Below, piece after piece: positions 1-8,739 of a DNA stretch of 64,000 nucleotides. A program made the position numbers and the translations under genes. Every line of letters begins with the position of its first letter. Positions within the stretch are counted from its first letter, which is position 1. Source of the stretch: CAMDPA01 sp963825625 (GTDB taxonomy: Bacteria > Pseudomonadota > Alphaproteobacteria > Rhizobiales > Hyphomicrobiaceae); NCBI GenBank assembly GCA_963825625.1, contig CAWGUF010000026.1, positions 62,001-126,000 of the forward strand, read 5' to 3'. The notes under the pieces were generated by a model. That model did no database searches. It was not told the origin of the DNA and was given only the letters and a program-made list of their open reading frames with translations.

Positions 1-1223
1 TGGCCGATGATTTTTGCCAGCAGCGAGTTGTAGTATGGCGAAACGACGCTGCCTTGGGCCACCCCGGTGTCGCAGCGGATGCCTGGGCCCTCGATAGAAA
101 TCGCGGCGACGGTGCCCGTGCTGGGAAGGAAGCCGCTTGCCGGATCCTCCGCATTGAGGCGCACCTCGATGGCATGGCCGCTGATCGCGATGTCGTCCTG
201 CAACAGAGGCAAACGCTCGCCACTGGCTATGCGCAGTTGCCATTCGACCAGGTCGAGCCCGGTGATCGCCTCGGTGACGGGGTGCTCCACCTGCAGCCGC
301 GTGTTCATCTCGATGAAATGGAAGGGCTGATCGGGTGGAAGCAGCGCCATTGTCCGGCCGCCGGCCTCGGTGCAGCCCTCCACCAGGAACTCCACCGTGC
401 CCGCATTCTCGTAGCCGGCCGTGCTGGCGAGGCTGACGGCGGCTGCAGTCATTCTCGCGCGCAATTGGGGGGCAAGTCCGGGGGCGGGGGCTTCCTCGAC
501 GACCTTCTGGTTGCGCCGCTGCAGCGAGCAGTCGCGCTCGAAAAGGTGGACGACGTTACCGTGGCTGTCGCCGAAGACCTGGACCTCGATATGGCGCGGG
601 TGCTCGATGAGCTTTTCGACCAGCATGCGGTCGCTGCCGAAGGCTGCCAGGGCTTCGCGCCGAGCGCTGTCCAGTGCGGCTGGTAGATCGCCGGGGGCAT
701 CGACGCGGCGCATGCCGCGCCCGCCGCCGCCGTCGACGGCCTTGAGCAGGACGGGGAAACCGAGCTGGCGAGCTTCTGCCAAGAGGGTGGCTGCGTCCTG
801 GGTCTCGCCCTGGTAGCCGGGTACGACTGGCACGCCACAACTGGATGCGAGCGCCTTCGCGGATGCCTTGCTGCCGAGCGATCGCATCGCAGTGGGTGAT
901 GGGCCGACAAATATCAGACCGGCGCGGATTACCGCTTCGGCGAACCCGGCGTTCTCGGAAAGAAAGCCGTAGCCGGGATGAATGGCATTGCAGCCGGTGC
1001 GAAGCGCGGCCTCGATGAGGCGATCCTGGCGCAGATAGCTCTCTGCCGCCGGGGGTGGGCCGACCAGAACCACGTCGTCGGCGTCGGCGGCGGCCGGCGC
1101 ACTGCGGTCGGCTTCGGAGACGGCAAGTACCGTGTCGACGCCGAGGCGGCGGCAGGTACGAATGATGCGGGCGGCGATCTCGCCGCGATTTGCGATCAAG
1201 AGCTTCTGGAGCATGCGAGTCAT
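1..1223 (-). CDS. Biotin carboxylase subunit of an acyl-CoA carboxylase (C-terminus cut by window edge)
   Basis: ATP-dependent carboxylation of biotin in an acetyl-, propionyl- or methylcrotonyl-CoA carboxylase type complex. Reading the minus strand from ATG 1223 gives MTRMLQKLLIANRGEIA, the classic N-terminus of the family. Further in are the ATP-grasp signatures HIEVQVFGD, ERDCSLQRRNQK and FIEMNTRLQVEHPVTE, which carry the ATP- and biotin-site residues. About 407 residues are present and the frame is still open at base 1, so the last part of the biotin carboxylase domain and any biotinyl (BCCP) domain lie outside the window. Which acyl-CoA is the substrate cannot be decided from this part. 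No partner carboxyltransferase gene is visible on this side. Confidence 0.93.
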   Translation of the reverse strand, partial: MTRMLQKLLIANRGEIAARIIRTCRRLGVDTVLAVSEADRSAPAAADADDVVLVGPPPAAESYLRQDRLIEAALRTGCNAIHPGYGFLSENAGFAEAVIRAGLIFVGPSPTAMRSLGSKASAKALASSCGVPVVPGYQGETQDAATLLAEARQLGFPVLLKAVDGGGGRGMRRVDAPGDLPAALDSARREALAAFGSDRMLVEKLIEHPRHIEVQVFGDSHGNVVHLFERDCSLQRRNQKVVEEAPAPGLAPQLRARMTAAAVSLASTAGYENAGTVEFLVEGCTEAGGRTMALLPPDQPFHFIEMNTRLQVEHPVTEAITGLDLVEWQLRIASGERLPLLQDDIAISGHAIEVRLNAEDPASGFLPSTGTVAAISIEGPGIRCDTGVAQGSVVSPYYNSLLAKIIG

Positions 1224-1372
1224 TTCGCATGCCTTGCGCGCGGCGGCAACGTGCCGGCGCAATGCGTCGCCAGCAATTCGCGGGGAAGCGGGGGGCCGGT
1301 TCGCTGGCCTGCCCATGGCCTGCCTATTGGGGCAGGCTGCTGCGCAGGCGCAGCGAGGCGTTCAGAAATCCA

Positions 1373-2371
1373 TCAGTCCGTAATCTGCGCCAGCAGCGGC
1401 TGCAGGCCCTCGTGGATCTCGGGGCATTCGTCGCGAATGAAGCGCAGCACGGCTTTCTCGTTCTCGTGCAGGATGCCGTCACGGCCGATCCGTTTCGCCA
1501 GCCAATCGGCCTCGCCCGCGGTCAGCTTCTCCGCCGCAGCCTCGTCCTCGTACATGGTGGCGAGGCGGCCCCATTGCGGGTCTACATCCTGCATTGCGGC
1601 GTACATGCCCTTGGCGGTCAGCATCTCGGTGGTGAACGTGCGGGCAAGAAAGCCCGTCGTTCCTTCCGATGGCGTTTCGAGCCAGCTCGCGACGCCCAAG
1701 GCATCCTTGCGGCTCATGGCGTAGTAGTGGTTGGCAGCCATCAGGTGGTTGACGATTGCCTTGGCAAACAAGTCGGACCACGACCAATGGTTCGAGATTG
1801 CGACTGTGGCGTCGTTGAGATCGAACAATATCTCGGCTTCGGCGCGCGAGATGGCGGCGTTGTGATCGCCGCCTGCCGCGTAGAGAATACGACGTAACAG
1901 TGCGACTTCCGCCTCACCGATCACGCCCGGCTGCAGTGGGGCAGCGCTCAGAAGTCGCGCATCGCCTTCGAGCACGGCCGTCTTGATCTGCCCGAGTGCG
2001 AATAGCGTCAGCTTCTCAGGAACCTCGGTTGCGGTCTCGAGAATCTTCACGAGAAGCTCGAGAACGGGTCCGGACGTCACTTGCCCGTCATGGGCGATAC
2101 GGGCCAGAAGCCAATCGGCCTGCTCGGCGCTCAGATAGCCGCGGGGCTCTGACTGATGCACCAGGAAATCGGTCAGTGACTCGATGAAGAAGTGCGGCCA
2201 GGCGTCGCTCTCGCCCGCATAGGTTACCGCAAGCTTGAGAAGCCGGGAGGCTTCCGATTCGGAGATGGTTCCATCATTGTAGTAGGCTCGACGCAGGGCG
2301 AGAACGTCGCTGTCGGACATGCGTGCGAGACGGCTGCCGGCATCGACGCCGGCTATTTCGGCTGTGCTCAC
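1373..2371 (-). CDS. Unrecognised soluble protein with internal duplication (TerB/EF-hand-like look)
   Basis: Acidic protein of 332 residues, no signal peptide or membrane segment. I chose GTG 2371 because GGAGGT (2378-2383) sits six bases upstream; the frame is open further back to a TTG at 2404. Two halves resemble each other. LSAEQADWLLARIAHDG in the first matches LTAGEADWLAKRIGRDG in the second. LRRAYYNDGTISESEASRL matches LRRILYAAGG...ISRAEAEIL. The units of loop with D/N/G followed by 'ISxxEAxxLxxL' helices recall TerB or EF-hand-like all-helical folds. That is an impression, not an identification, and the function is unknown. It lies between the biotin carboxylase gene and hpf with no obvious operon partner. 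Confidence 0.8.
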   Translation of the reverse strand: MSTAEIAGVDAGSRLARMSDSDVLALRRAYYNDGTISESEASRLLKLAVTYAGESDAWPHFFIESLTDFLVHQSEPRGYLSAEQADWLLARIAHDGQVTSGPVLELLVKILETATEVPEKLTLFALGQIKTAVLEGDARLLSAAPLQPGVIGEAEVALLRRILYAAGGDHNAAISRAEAEILFDLNDATVAISNHWSWSDLFAKAIVNHLMAANHYYAMSRKDALGVASWLETPSEGTTGFLARTFTTEMLTAKGMYAAMQDVDPQWGRLATMYEDEAAAEKLTAGEADWLAKRIGRDGILHENEKAVLRFIRDECPEIHEGLQPLLAQITD

Positions 2372-2627
2372 GACCGGACCTCCGAAGATGTTAATGTTCG
2401 GCAAGACCCTATGATCTGGCGGTTAAGGCGCAGTTAAGGGCCGGCTCAAAGGGGGAAGCCTGGAGATTGGCGGGTGGTGACTTGCGGCAGGTGCTTGAGC
2501 CGCGGGCAGAGGTCGCAGCGACCTCTGGCGATGACGCGCATCAATGAATCACGCGGTGGTTGCTGCAAGGTTGGCTCATGCAGCGACTGACTGCGGTTCA
2601 GCCGCACGAATGTAGTGAGGGTTTTGC

Positions 2628-2951
2628 ATGCAAACGCCCCTTCAGGTTTCGTTCGAAGGCATAGGACACTCGGATGCGATTGAGGCTCGGGTGCGCGATG
2701 AGGCCGATAAGCTGGAGCAGTTCTACGACCGCATAACTTCGATGCGGGTGGTGGTGGCTCGACCTCAACACAGGCACACCAAAGGCGATACGTACCAGAT
2801 CCGGATCCATCTTTCTGTGCCCGGAGCGGCAGACATCGCGATCAGCAGGGAGCCGGCGGTTGATGGCGCGCACCAAGATGTCTATGTGACCATTCGAGAT
2901 GCCTTCAATGCTGCGCGCAGGCAATTGCAGGATATCGCGCGTAAGCGTTAG
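2628..2951 (+). CDS. hpf: Ribosome hibernation factor, HPF/RaiA family (short form)
   Basis: Small protein of 107 residues that binds the 30S decoding region and holds ribosomes inactive in stationary phase or stress. The start MQTPLQVSFEGIGHSDAIEARV and the pattern of beta strands and helices (VRDEADKLEQFYDRITSMRVVV, then YQIRIHLSVPG, then VYVTIRDAFNAARRQL) match the sigma-54 modulation/S30AE family. It has only the N-terminal domain and lacks the C-terminal dimerisation domain of long HPF. The start ATG 2628 follows GAGGG at 2616-2620. It stands alone, away from the rpoN-linked position common in proteobacteria. Confidence 0.85.
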   Translation: MQTPLQVSFEGIGHSDAIEARVRDEADKLEQFYDRITSMRVVVARPQHRHTKGDTYQIRIHLSVPGAADIAISREPAVDGAHQDVYVTIRDAFNAARRQLQDIARKR

Positions 2952-3076
2952 GGCCATGTCAAGGCGCATGGTGCGTTACCGCATGGCAAAATCACAGCGG
3001 GGCATCGTTGACTTTGCTATCGTTTCTCTAACGTCTGTGTTCGGATCGTATATCCTTGCCTGAGGATGGTCTGGCC

Positions 3077-3253
3077 ATGCCCGACTTCGACATCGGCGGC
3101 CGTGAAGTTACCGAGGCTTTGTTGGTGGCGGTCGCGACCGGCGTTGCCAACACAGCCATCGATCCGGGCGAGTTGGCCTATCGTCGTGCGATGGAGCAGG
3201 GCAAAGGGCGGGAGATTCCCACCGACTGGCTGCTGGAACCCGTGCATCCATAG
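3077..3253 (+). CDS. Possible small protein, unknown
   Basis: Short frame of 58 codons from ATG 3077 (or 65 from TTG 3056) in the 366-base gap between hpf and the L,D-transpeptidase gene. The product begins MPDFDIGGREVTEALLVAVA and ends WLLEPVHP. It has a plausible amino-acid mix and no low-complexity stretch, but I recognise no family and see no strong Shine-Dalgarno sequence. It ends about 65 bases before the convergent transpeptidase stop. It may be a real small gene or chance coding in GC-rich DNA. Confidence 0.35.
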   Translation: MPDFDIGGREVTEALLVAVATGVANTAIDPGELAYRRAMEQGKGREIPTDWLLEPVHP

Positions 3254-3317
3254 ATATCTGGGCGCCGCGGCCGAGCGGCGGGATGTTGCCGGCGGCGGCG
3301 CCTTTGCAGACTGTTCG

Positions 3318-5447
3318 TCAGTTGCCAAAAACGGCAGTAAACGGATTGCCGGTTTCGGTGCGAGCGACGGTTGGAGCACGTTTTTCGCGCTTGGCGCGAC
3401 GGCGCTCCTTGCGGCTGCCGGTTGGCTTTTCGGCTTCCTGCTCGCCAGCCGATGCGACCCGAACCTGTCGGCCCTCCAGCGCGGACGCAACGCGGCTGTC
3501 GACGCCGTAGATGTCGCGGTAGCTCTTCAGCTTGCCGTGCTCATCGGCTACGGCGGTGAAATAGGCGACGTGGACGGGGATCGGGGTGGACAATGTGACA
3601 TCGTGCGTAGCCGAGCGGGTAACGTGGCCGCGTACCGTGGCGGGGCTCCAGCCCTTGTCGCGCTCCAGCAGCACCTCGGCCAGCCGCATCGGGTTCTGCA
3701 CACGCAGGCAGCCATGACTGAATGCGCGTTGGGTCTGGTTGAAGAGATGACGTTGCGGCGTGTCGTGCATGTAGATGTCGTGCTTGTTCGGGAAGCGGAA
3801 CTTCACGATGCCCAATACATTGCGTCCGCCGGCGGGCTGAGTGAACGACACGCGGCGGATGTCGATTTTCGACCATTCCAACGTATCGGGGTTGACTGGG
3901 CGGCCGCCGATGGAAACTTTCAGGCCACCAGCGCGCTCCAGCACGGAAGAGGCGGTGCGGCCGCCGCCTCCGCCGAAGAACCAGCTATCGTTGCCCGTCG
4001 TGCGACGCAGCATCGGGGCCAATTCGTTTGTCTTGATGCCCTCCGGCACGCCCCAGGTCGGATTGAAGATCACGAATTTCATGTCGGCAGAGAAATTCGT
4101 GGTCGGCGTCGCCGGCTTACCAACCACGATCTTCTCTTCGAAGATGACTTGGCCGCCGTCGTAGACGCGTGCCATCTGCTCAGGAACATTGTTCCATACG
4201 TGCAGTCGGCCGAGGTCTTCCGGCATCCAACGCCACCGCTCCATGTTTGTGATGATGAGGCGACGCTGATCATCCTTCGAGCGAGGTAACGTTCCATTGA
4301 GGGCATCGCGCGTGCCCGAGCCGACGATACCGTCGACAGTGAGTCTCGACGCCTTCTGGTAAGATTCGACAGCGGCGGCCAGTGCCTCGTCGTAGATCTC
4401 CGAATTTGCCGCGTCAGCAGCCGGTGAATTCAGGCGCTTGCGCAGCAGCGCTACGTGGGGATGTTTGTCTCCGCGCTTGAGGCTGGGGCCATCGGGAAGG
4501 CGTACGATCGGCCTGGTATCGGTCACCGGAGTGTTCAAGGCCAGCAATGCCTGCCGTAGCTGGCCAAATTGGCGGTGACGCGGATGCAGGCCCTGCAGAT
4601 AGGCGCCGGGGGCCGAGGCGGCGGCCAAGCCAGCAAGAACGGTCTTTGGAAGGTAGACGCGTGGCTTGCGATCAAACAGGGGGCTCAGAGAGCGGGGATC
4701 GATGCGACCTCCTCTCGCATGCCGTGCGTAGGTGAGAACGGCGCGGGAAAGCGCGATCTCGAAATCGGCCAGTTCGTCAGCGCGTGCGTTGGCAGCAGGG
4801 GGAGTGGGAATCTCAAGGCGCGCGGTATCTAGTCCCCAGTCGTCGGCTTTGGCCAGCTCGTGCAATGCAGCGTGGCCCCGCTGAGTGATGCCGTCGGTGT
4901 TGGTCCACAATAGGGTGTCGGTGTCAATATAATATGTAGCGAGGCCTGCTGCATCGTCTGCCTCAGCCGCGCGGCCGTTGCGCTCGATTGCGCCAATCTT
5001 GACACGGGTCAGAACCAAGACCGGATCGATTTGTGCCTGCCGCGGGCGCTGATCGGTAACGGACGGGGTGCCTGGTGCGTTGGGAGGGGGCGTGGCGACT
5101 TCCGGCGGTGTCAGCGGATCGGGGCTGGCGGTGCCCGCTGCGGATGGATCGAGGAGAGTGGGGCCGGCATTGCCGGATCGTTCATCGCCGATATCGGGTG
5201 CGGTCGTTGGCTCGCCTTTTGCCTCTTGGCGGGAGCTGGCACCTTCTTCAGGCGCGATTGGCACGGAGGCGACGGATGCGGCCGGCGCCGCTGCCGCGGC
5301 TGGCGAGGGGCTGTCGACCGGCATGGCGGCGTTGGACCGCGACGCCGCTGGCGCAGCGGCGCCGGCATCGGCCGGCTGTTGCTCGGCAACTGCCGCGTAC
5401 AGCGGTACCGCCAAGGCAAGAATGAACGGCGCGGCTCTGTTGACCAT
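3318..5447 (-). CDS. Periplasmic L,D-transpeptidase (YcbB/LdtD-like) with peptidoglycan-binding domain
   Basis: Cross-links or modifies peptidoglycan by forming 3-3 bonds through a catalytic cysteine. The start ATG 5447 gives a signal peptide, MVNRAAPFILALAVPLYAAVA; the frame extends 12 codons further up, but those would spoil the signal. A long Ala/Pro/Ser-rich linker (about residues 20-135) follows. Then comes a scaffold domain and a PG_binding_1 domain (VALLRKRL...YDEALAAAVESYQ...VDGIVGSGT). The YkuD catalytic core has HDTPQRHLF and the SHGCLRVQNP motif with the active-site Cys. Length of about 709 residues is large, as in the YcbB branch. The C-terminus is basic (RKERRRAKREKR). It is transcribed alone, convergent with the small-ORF region. 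Confidence 0.9.
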   Translation of the reverse strand: MVNRAAPFILALAVPLYAAVAEQQPADAGAAAPAASRSNAAMPVDSPSPAAAAAPAASVASVPIAPEEGASSRQEAKGEPTTAPDIGDERSGNAGPTLLDPSAAGTASPDPLTPPEVATPPPNAPGTPSVTDQRPRQAQIDPVLVLTRVKIGAIERNGRAAEADDAAGLATYYIDTDTLLWTNTDGITQRGHAALHELAKADDWGLDTARLEIPTPPAANARADELADFEIALSRAVLTYARHARGGRIDPRSLSPLFDRKPRVYLPKTVLAGLAAASAPGAYLQGLHPRHRQFGQLRQALLALNTPVTDTRPIVRLPDGPSLKRGDKHPHVALLRKRLNSPAADAANSEIYDEALAAAVESYQKASRLTVDGIVGSGTRDALNGTLPRSKDDQRRLIITNMERWRWMPEDLGRLHVWNNVPEQMARVYDGGQVIFEEKIVVGKPATPTTNFSADMKFVIFNPTWGVPEGIKTNELAPMLRRTTGNDSWFFGGGGGRTASSVLERAGGLKVSIGGRPVNPDTLEWSKIDIRRVSFTQPAGGRNVLGIVKFRFPNKHDIYMHDTPQRHLFNQTQRAFSHGCLRVQNPMRLAEVLLERDKGWSPATVRGHVTRSATHDVTLSTPIPVHVAYFTAVADEHGKLKSYRDIYGVDSRVASALEGRQVRVASAGEQEAEKPTGSRKERRRAKREKRAPTVARTETGNPFTAVFGN

Positions 5448-5943
5448 CAGTGCGATCCCACAATCCGGACAAACAGGGTGCATGGTGCGTGCAGCACGCT
5501 TTTGCCCTTGTTTCAGGGATAAAAGCAGTGACTGGCCGCGTTACAATGTGAATAACGGGCAGAAAGCCTGGATACTTCGCAGGTGAGGCGGATTGGCCAC
5601 AATCGCCATGGCCGGAGGGTGAAGCCACTTGCGCGGTGGCCTTCGGTGTCGCACGGAGCCGGATAGAGGCCGGCAGCCTGGTTTAGCCGGTGCGCCGCCC
5701 GTAGCAGCGGCCTTTGCTGGAGGCGTAGCCTTGCCATCGCGGCGCCTTGTGCCGGTGCGGTATACGCGATCCTGCTTTGGTCCATCGGTGGTTGCTGCGA
5801 TGGCTTCATTCGAATCTTGCGGCTGGAATTGCAAAGTCTGAAGCCAAGTCGGCACAGCGTCGCGGCTTGGCAGCGTGCAGCAAGCACGTTAAGCACGATG
5901 CTCGAATGAAGACGGGATCGAAGCGACAACGGGAGCGTTGGCA
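5448..5943. other. Intergenic region between divergent transpeptidase and membrane-protein genes
   Basis: About 500 bases with no gene I can support. Short frames on both strands here have Arg/Pro-rich shadow-type composition. Both flanking genes point away from it, so it should contain two promoters, but I could not identify clear -35/-10 pairs. Confidence 0.5.
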
Positions 5944-6357
5944 ATGTTCAGGGGATTTTTATCCGTTGCTTTCGCGGCATTCTTGATGGCCGTCGTGCTG
6001 GGAATGTGGAAGTCATCGGGCACGACGCCAGAGGGGGCGATGTGGAATGTCGCGATGATCGGCATCATGGCGCTGCTTTACACGTCGCTGACTGGCTTCG
6101 TCACGGTGCGGCATTCGACGGGCCAAGGCGCGCGTGTCGTCTATACGAGTCTCGTATTCAGCTTTTTGCCAATTCTCGTCGCGGTCTATGCTCTGGCGAT
6201 CTGGCAGTATTCGCCTGACGGCCTGTCGACCTTCCAAGTCATAGCGGTGATGTTCGGGGGGCTCGCGGCCATTCTCGACATCCTGTTGTTCTCGTGGTTG
6301 TCGTTCCGCCACATGAGCGGGGAAGGTATCGGCCGGCGCAGGGCGAAGGCGGCCTGA
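5944..6357 (+). CDS. Small integral membrane protein, unknown function
   Basis: Protein of 137 residues with about four hydrophobic segments: FLSVAFAAFLMAVVLGMW, then WNVAMIGIMALLYTSLTGFV, then LVFSFLPILVAVYALAIW, then VIAVMFGGLAAILDILLFSWL. It ends in a basic tail (IGRRRAKAA). The start ATG 5944 has GGGAG at 5931-5935, spacing eight; a TTG six bases upstream is less likely. I do not recognise the family. It precedes proA by 122 bases on the same strand, which may be coincidental. Confidence 0.75.
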   Translation: MFRGFLSVAFAAFLMAVVLGMWKSSGTTPEGAMWNVAMIGIMALLYTSLTGFVTVRHSTGQGARVVYTSLVFSFLPILVAVYALAIWQYSPDGLSTFQVIAVMFGGLAAILDILLFSWLSFRHMSGEGIGRRRAKAA

Positions 6358-6479
6358 GCCGCCGCGAGGCACTTTGCGGCATTCGGCCAGGGGCGATTTC
6401 GGCCGGGTCTTTACGGGCAGACTGCTTGTCGTGTTATCGTCACTGGGTTGCCATTCGACCGTAGCGAGCCAGTTCGCCG

Positions 6480-7766
6480 ATGAACCGACCCGAACGCCTA
6501 ACCGATCAGATTGCCGAGACCATGATGGAGCTTGGCCGCAAAGCGCGCGCGGCCTCGCATGAGTTGGCGTTCGCGGATACGGAAGCCAAGAATGAGGCGT
6601 TGCGTGCTGCCGCGCTGGCGATGCGGCGTGCCGCTGCGGATATTCTCCAGGCAAATGCCAAGGATGTGGCAGCGGCAAACAGTAAAGGGATCAGCGGTGC
6701 CTTTCTCGATCGCCTGATGCTCGACGCCAAGCGGGTGGAGGGAATCGCCAAAGGCTTAGAGGATATCGCGGGCCTTCCCGACCCCGTCGGGACGGTGCTC
6801 AGTCACTGGGAGCGCCCGAACGGCCTGCAGATAAGCCGTGTCCGCGTGCCGATCGGCGTCATCGGCATTATCTTCGAGAGCCGACCCAACGTGACCGCGG
6901 ATGCCGGTGCGCTTTGCGTGAAGGCGGGTAACGCTGCCATCCTGCGTGGTGGCTCCGACAGCTTCCATTCCAGCCGCGCGATCCATGCCTGTCTTGTCGA
7001 AGGCCTGCGCGCCGCCGGATTGCCGGAGGCAGCCATTCAGATCGTGCCGGTCACGGATCGTGGTGCTGTCGGGCATATGCTGCGCGGGCTGGGAGGCACT
7101 ATCGACGTTATCGTGCCGCGTGGCGGGAAGTCGCTCGTCGCTCGCGTCCAGGACGAGGCACGGGTGCCGGTGTTCGCGCATCTGGAGGGTATTTGCCACA
7201 CGTATGTCGATGCCGGCGCGGACATCGATATTGCGGTGCCGATCGTGCTCAACGCAAAGCTGAGGCGGACCGGCGTTTGCGGCGCCACGGAGACGCTACT
7301 GGTCGACCAGAATTCGCCGGCCGACAATCTCACACCACTGGTAAAGGCACTGCTGGATGCCGGGTGCGAGGTGCGTGGCGATGCTGCGACGCAGAAAGTC
7401 GATGCGCGGGTCAAGCCGGCCAGCGACGCGGACTGGTCGACAGAATATCTCGATGCCATCATCTCCGTCCGGCTGGTCGACGGTGTCGATGAGGCCATCC
7501 GGCACATTGAGACTTATGGTTCCCAGCATACCGACTGCATCGTGACGGAGTGCATGGGCACGGCGGAGTTGTTCCTCAAGAAGGTTGATTCGGCGATCGT
7601 CCTGCATAACGCCTCGACGCAGTTTGCAGATGGTGGTGAATTCGGTTTCGGAGCGGAGATCGGCATCGCCACCGGAAAGTTGCATGCGCGTGGCCCCGTC
7701 GGGGTCGAGCAACTTACGAGTTTCAAATACGTTGTCCGGGGGACAGGGCAGATCCGGCCGACATAG
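6480..7766 (+). CDS. proA: Gamma-glutamyl phosphate reductase
   Basis: Second step of proline synthesis: NADPH-dependent reduction of gamma-glutamyl phosphate to glutamate semialdehyde in the cytoplasm. The 428-residue length is normal. Visible family segments are PIGVIGIIFESRPNVTADA, KAGNAAILRGG, and LRRTGVCGATETLLVDQ, which contains the catalytic Cys, followed by a C-terminal GFGAEIGIATGKLHARGPVG. The upstream partner proB is not adjacent; a membrane protein gene precedes it. nadD follows 140 bases later on the same strand, an arrangement familiar from alphaproteobacterial proA-nadD loci. Confidence 0.97.
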   Translation: MNRPERLTDQIAETMMELGRKARAASHELAFADTEAKNEALRAAALAMRRAAADILQANAKDVAAANSKGISGAFLDRLMLDAKRVEGIAKGLEDIAGLPDPVGTVLSHWERPNGLQISRVRVPIGVIGIIFESRPNVTADAGALCVKAGNAAILRGGSDSFHSSRAIHACLVEGLRAAGLPEAAIQIVPVTDRGAVGHMLRGLGGTIDVIVPRGGKSLVARVQDEARVPVFAHLEGICHTYVDAGADIDIAVPIVLNAKLRRTGVCGATETLLVDQNSPADNLTPLVKALLDAGCEVRGDAATQKVDARVKPASDADWSTEYLDAIISVRLVDGVDEAIRHIETYGSQHTDCIVTECMGTAELFLKKVDSAIVLHNASTQFADGGEFGFGAEIGIATGKLHARGPVGVEQLTSFKYVVRGTGQIRPT

Positions 7767-7906
7767 GGGTAGAGACCCGTCTTCAGATCATAACGAACAC
7801 ATCATGCCAGGACTGGACAGGCTGTGTCCGGGCGCCGACACTGGAATAAGCAGGATATGCTCAAACGAATGATATTTGTGATCCCGGGGATGGAGCCCCA
7901 CACCTG

Positions 7907-8584
7907 ATGACGGAGAAGTCCGCTCCATCGAGCTTCGGCTCCATAAGGGTAAAGCCGCCGCTGATCCGCGAGGGACAGCTCGTCGGCGTGATGGGCGGTA
8001 CCTTCAATCCACCGCATGCGGGGCATGCGCTCATTTCCAGGACGGCTCTGCGCCGATTGGGTCTCGATCAGCTGTGGTGGCTCGTCACGCCTGGTAACCC
8101 TCTCAAATACAACAATGGATTGCCGGCCGTTGGTGAACGTGTGGCGCTTTGCCGGCGGCTTGCGTTCGATAGACGGATGCGGGTGACCTCGTTCGAGGAG
8201 GCTTTGCGGACACCCTACACAGCGGCGACGCTGGCGTTTCTCGCGCGCCGCTATCCGGCGGTTCACTTCGTGTGGATCATGGGGGCGGACAATCTTGCTT
8301 CCTTTCATCGCTGGCAGCAGTGGAAAGAGATCGTGGCGACCGTACCGATCGCGGTCGTTGATCGGCCCGGCTGGAGATTGCGGGCGCTTGCCTCGCCGGC
8401 TGCACACTATCTGCGGAGCAGCTATGTGCCGGAAATGGAAGCGGTGACGTTGGCCAGGCGAGCAGCTCCGGCGTGGACATTCTTGACCGGGCCGTTGTCG
8501 CGTCTGTCTTCGACGGAGCTCAGGCGCGTAGCCCGCGAGATGCAGGCTGAGCGCTGCCAAGCCAGTAAGGCTGACAGTGGCTGA
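7907..8584 (+). CDS. nadD: Nicotinate-nucleotide adenylyltransferase
   Basis: Transfers AMP to nicotinate mononucleotide in NAD synthesis. The nucleotidyltransferase signature GGTFNPPHAGHALIS is near residue 30, with WWLVTPGNPLK and FVWIMGADNLASFHRWQQW in the middle and SSTELR near the end, all typical for NadD. Length is 225 residues. The approximately 28-residue N-terminal lead before the GGTFNPPH loop is longer than in many homologues but common in alphaproteobacteria. The usual next genes rsfS and rlmH are absent; a repeat-bearing spacer and the convergent folP gene follow instead. Confidence 0.95.
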   Translation: MTEKSAPSSFGSIRVKPPLIREGQLVGVMGGTFNPPHAGHALISRTALRRLGLDQLWWLVTPGNPLKYNNGLPAVGERVALCRRLAFDRRMRVTSFEEALRTPYTAATLAFLARRYPAVHFVWIMGADNLASFHRWQQWKEIVATVPIAVVDRPGWRLRALASPAAHYLRSSYVPEMEAVTLARRAAPAWTFLTGPLSRLSSTELRRVAREMQAERCQASKADSG

Positions 8585-8585
8585 T

Positions 8586-8612
8586 CGCTGATGGGGTTTT
8601 TCCGCCCCAGCG
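8586..8612. terminator. Hairpin just after nadD (possible terminator)
   Basis: Starting two bases after the nadD stop, CGCTG-AT-GGGG can pair with CCCC-AGCG around a T-rich loop. There is no clean T-tract after the stem, so intrinsic termination is only a guess. Confidence 0.35.
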
Positions 8613-8632
8613 ACTGTGCCGCTTTTTATGTT

Positions 8633-8695
8633 GGGCGCTCCGGGCAACAGCCCGACGCTATTATCTGCGGGCGCTCCGGGCAACAGCCCGACGCT
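8633..8695. repeat. Two exact copies of a 27-bp unit, period 36 bp
   Basis: Copies at 8633-8659 and 8669-8695 are identical over 27 bases (beginning GGGCGCTCCGGGC, ending AGCCCGACGCT) and separated by nine bases. Each has a small hairpin, CGGGC-AACA-GCCCG. They lie in the spacer between the convergent nadD and folP genes. Two copies are too few to call an array. Confidence 0.85.
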
Positions 8696-8739
8696 GTGTT
8701 TTGCGGCGGATCGCTGCTGGGTGTTGTTTCCGGTCGTGC

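Noticed and set aside
3066..4289. 407-codon plus-strand frame opposite the L,D-transpeptidase
   Set aside because: It covers the YkuD catalytic region in antisense and has no protein family features.
8633..8695. CRISPR-like pair of direct repeats
   Set aside because: Only two units, nine-base spacer, no cas genes.
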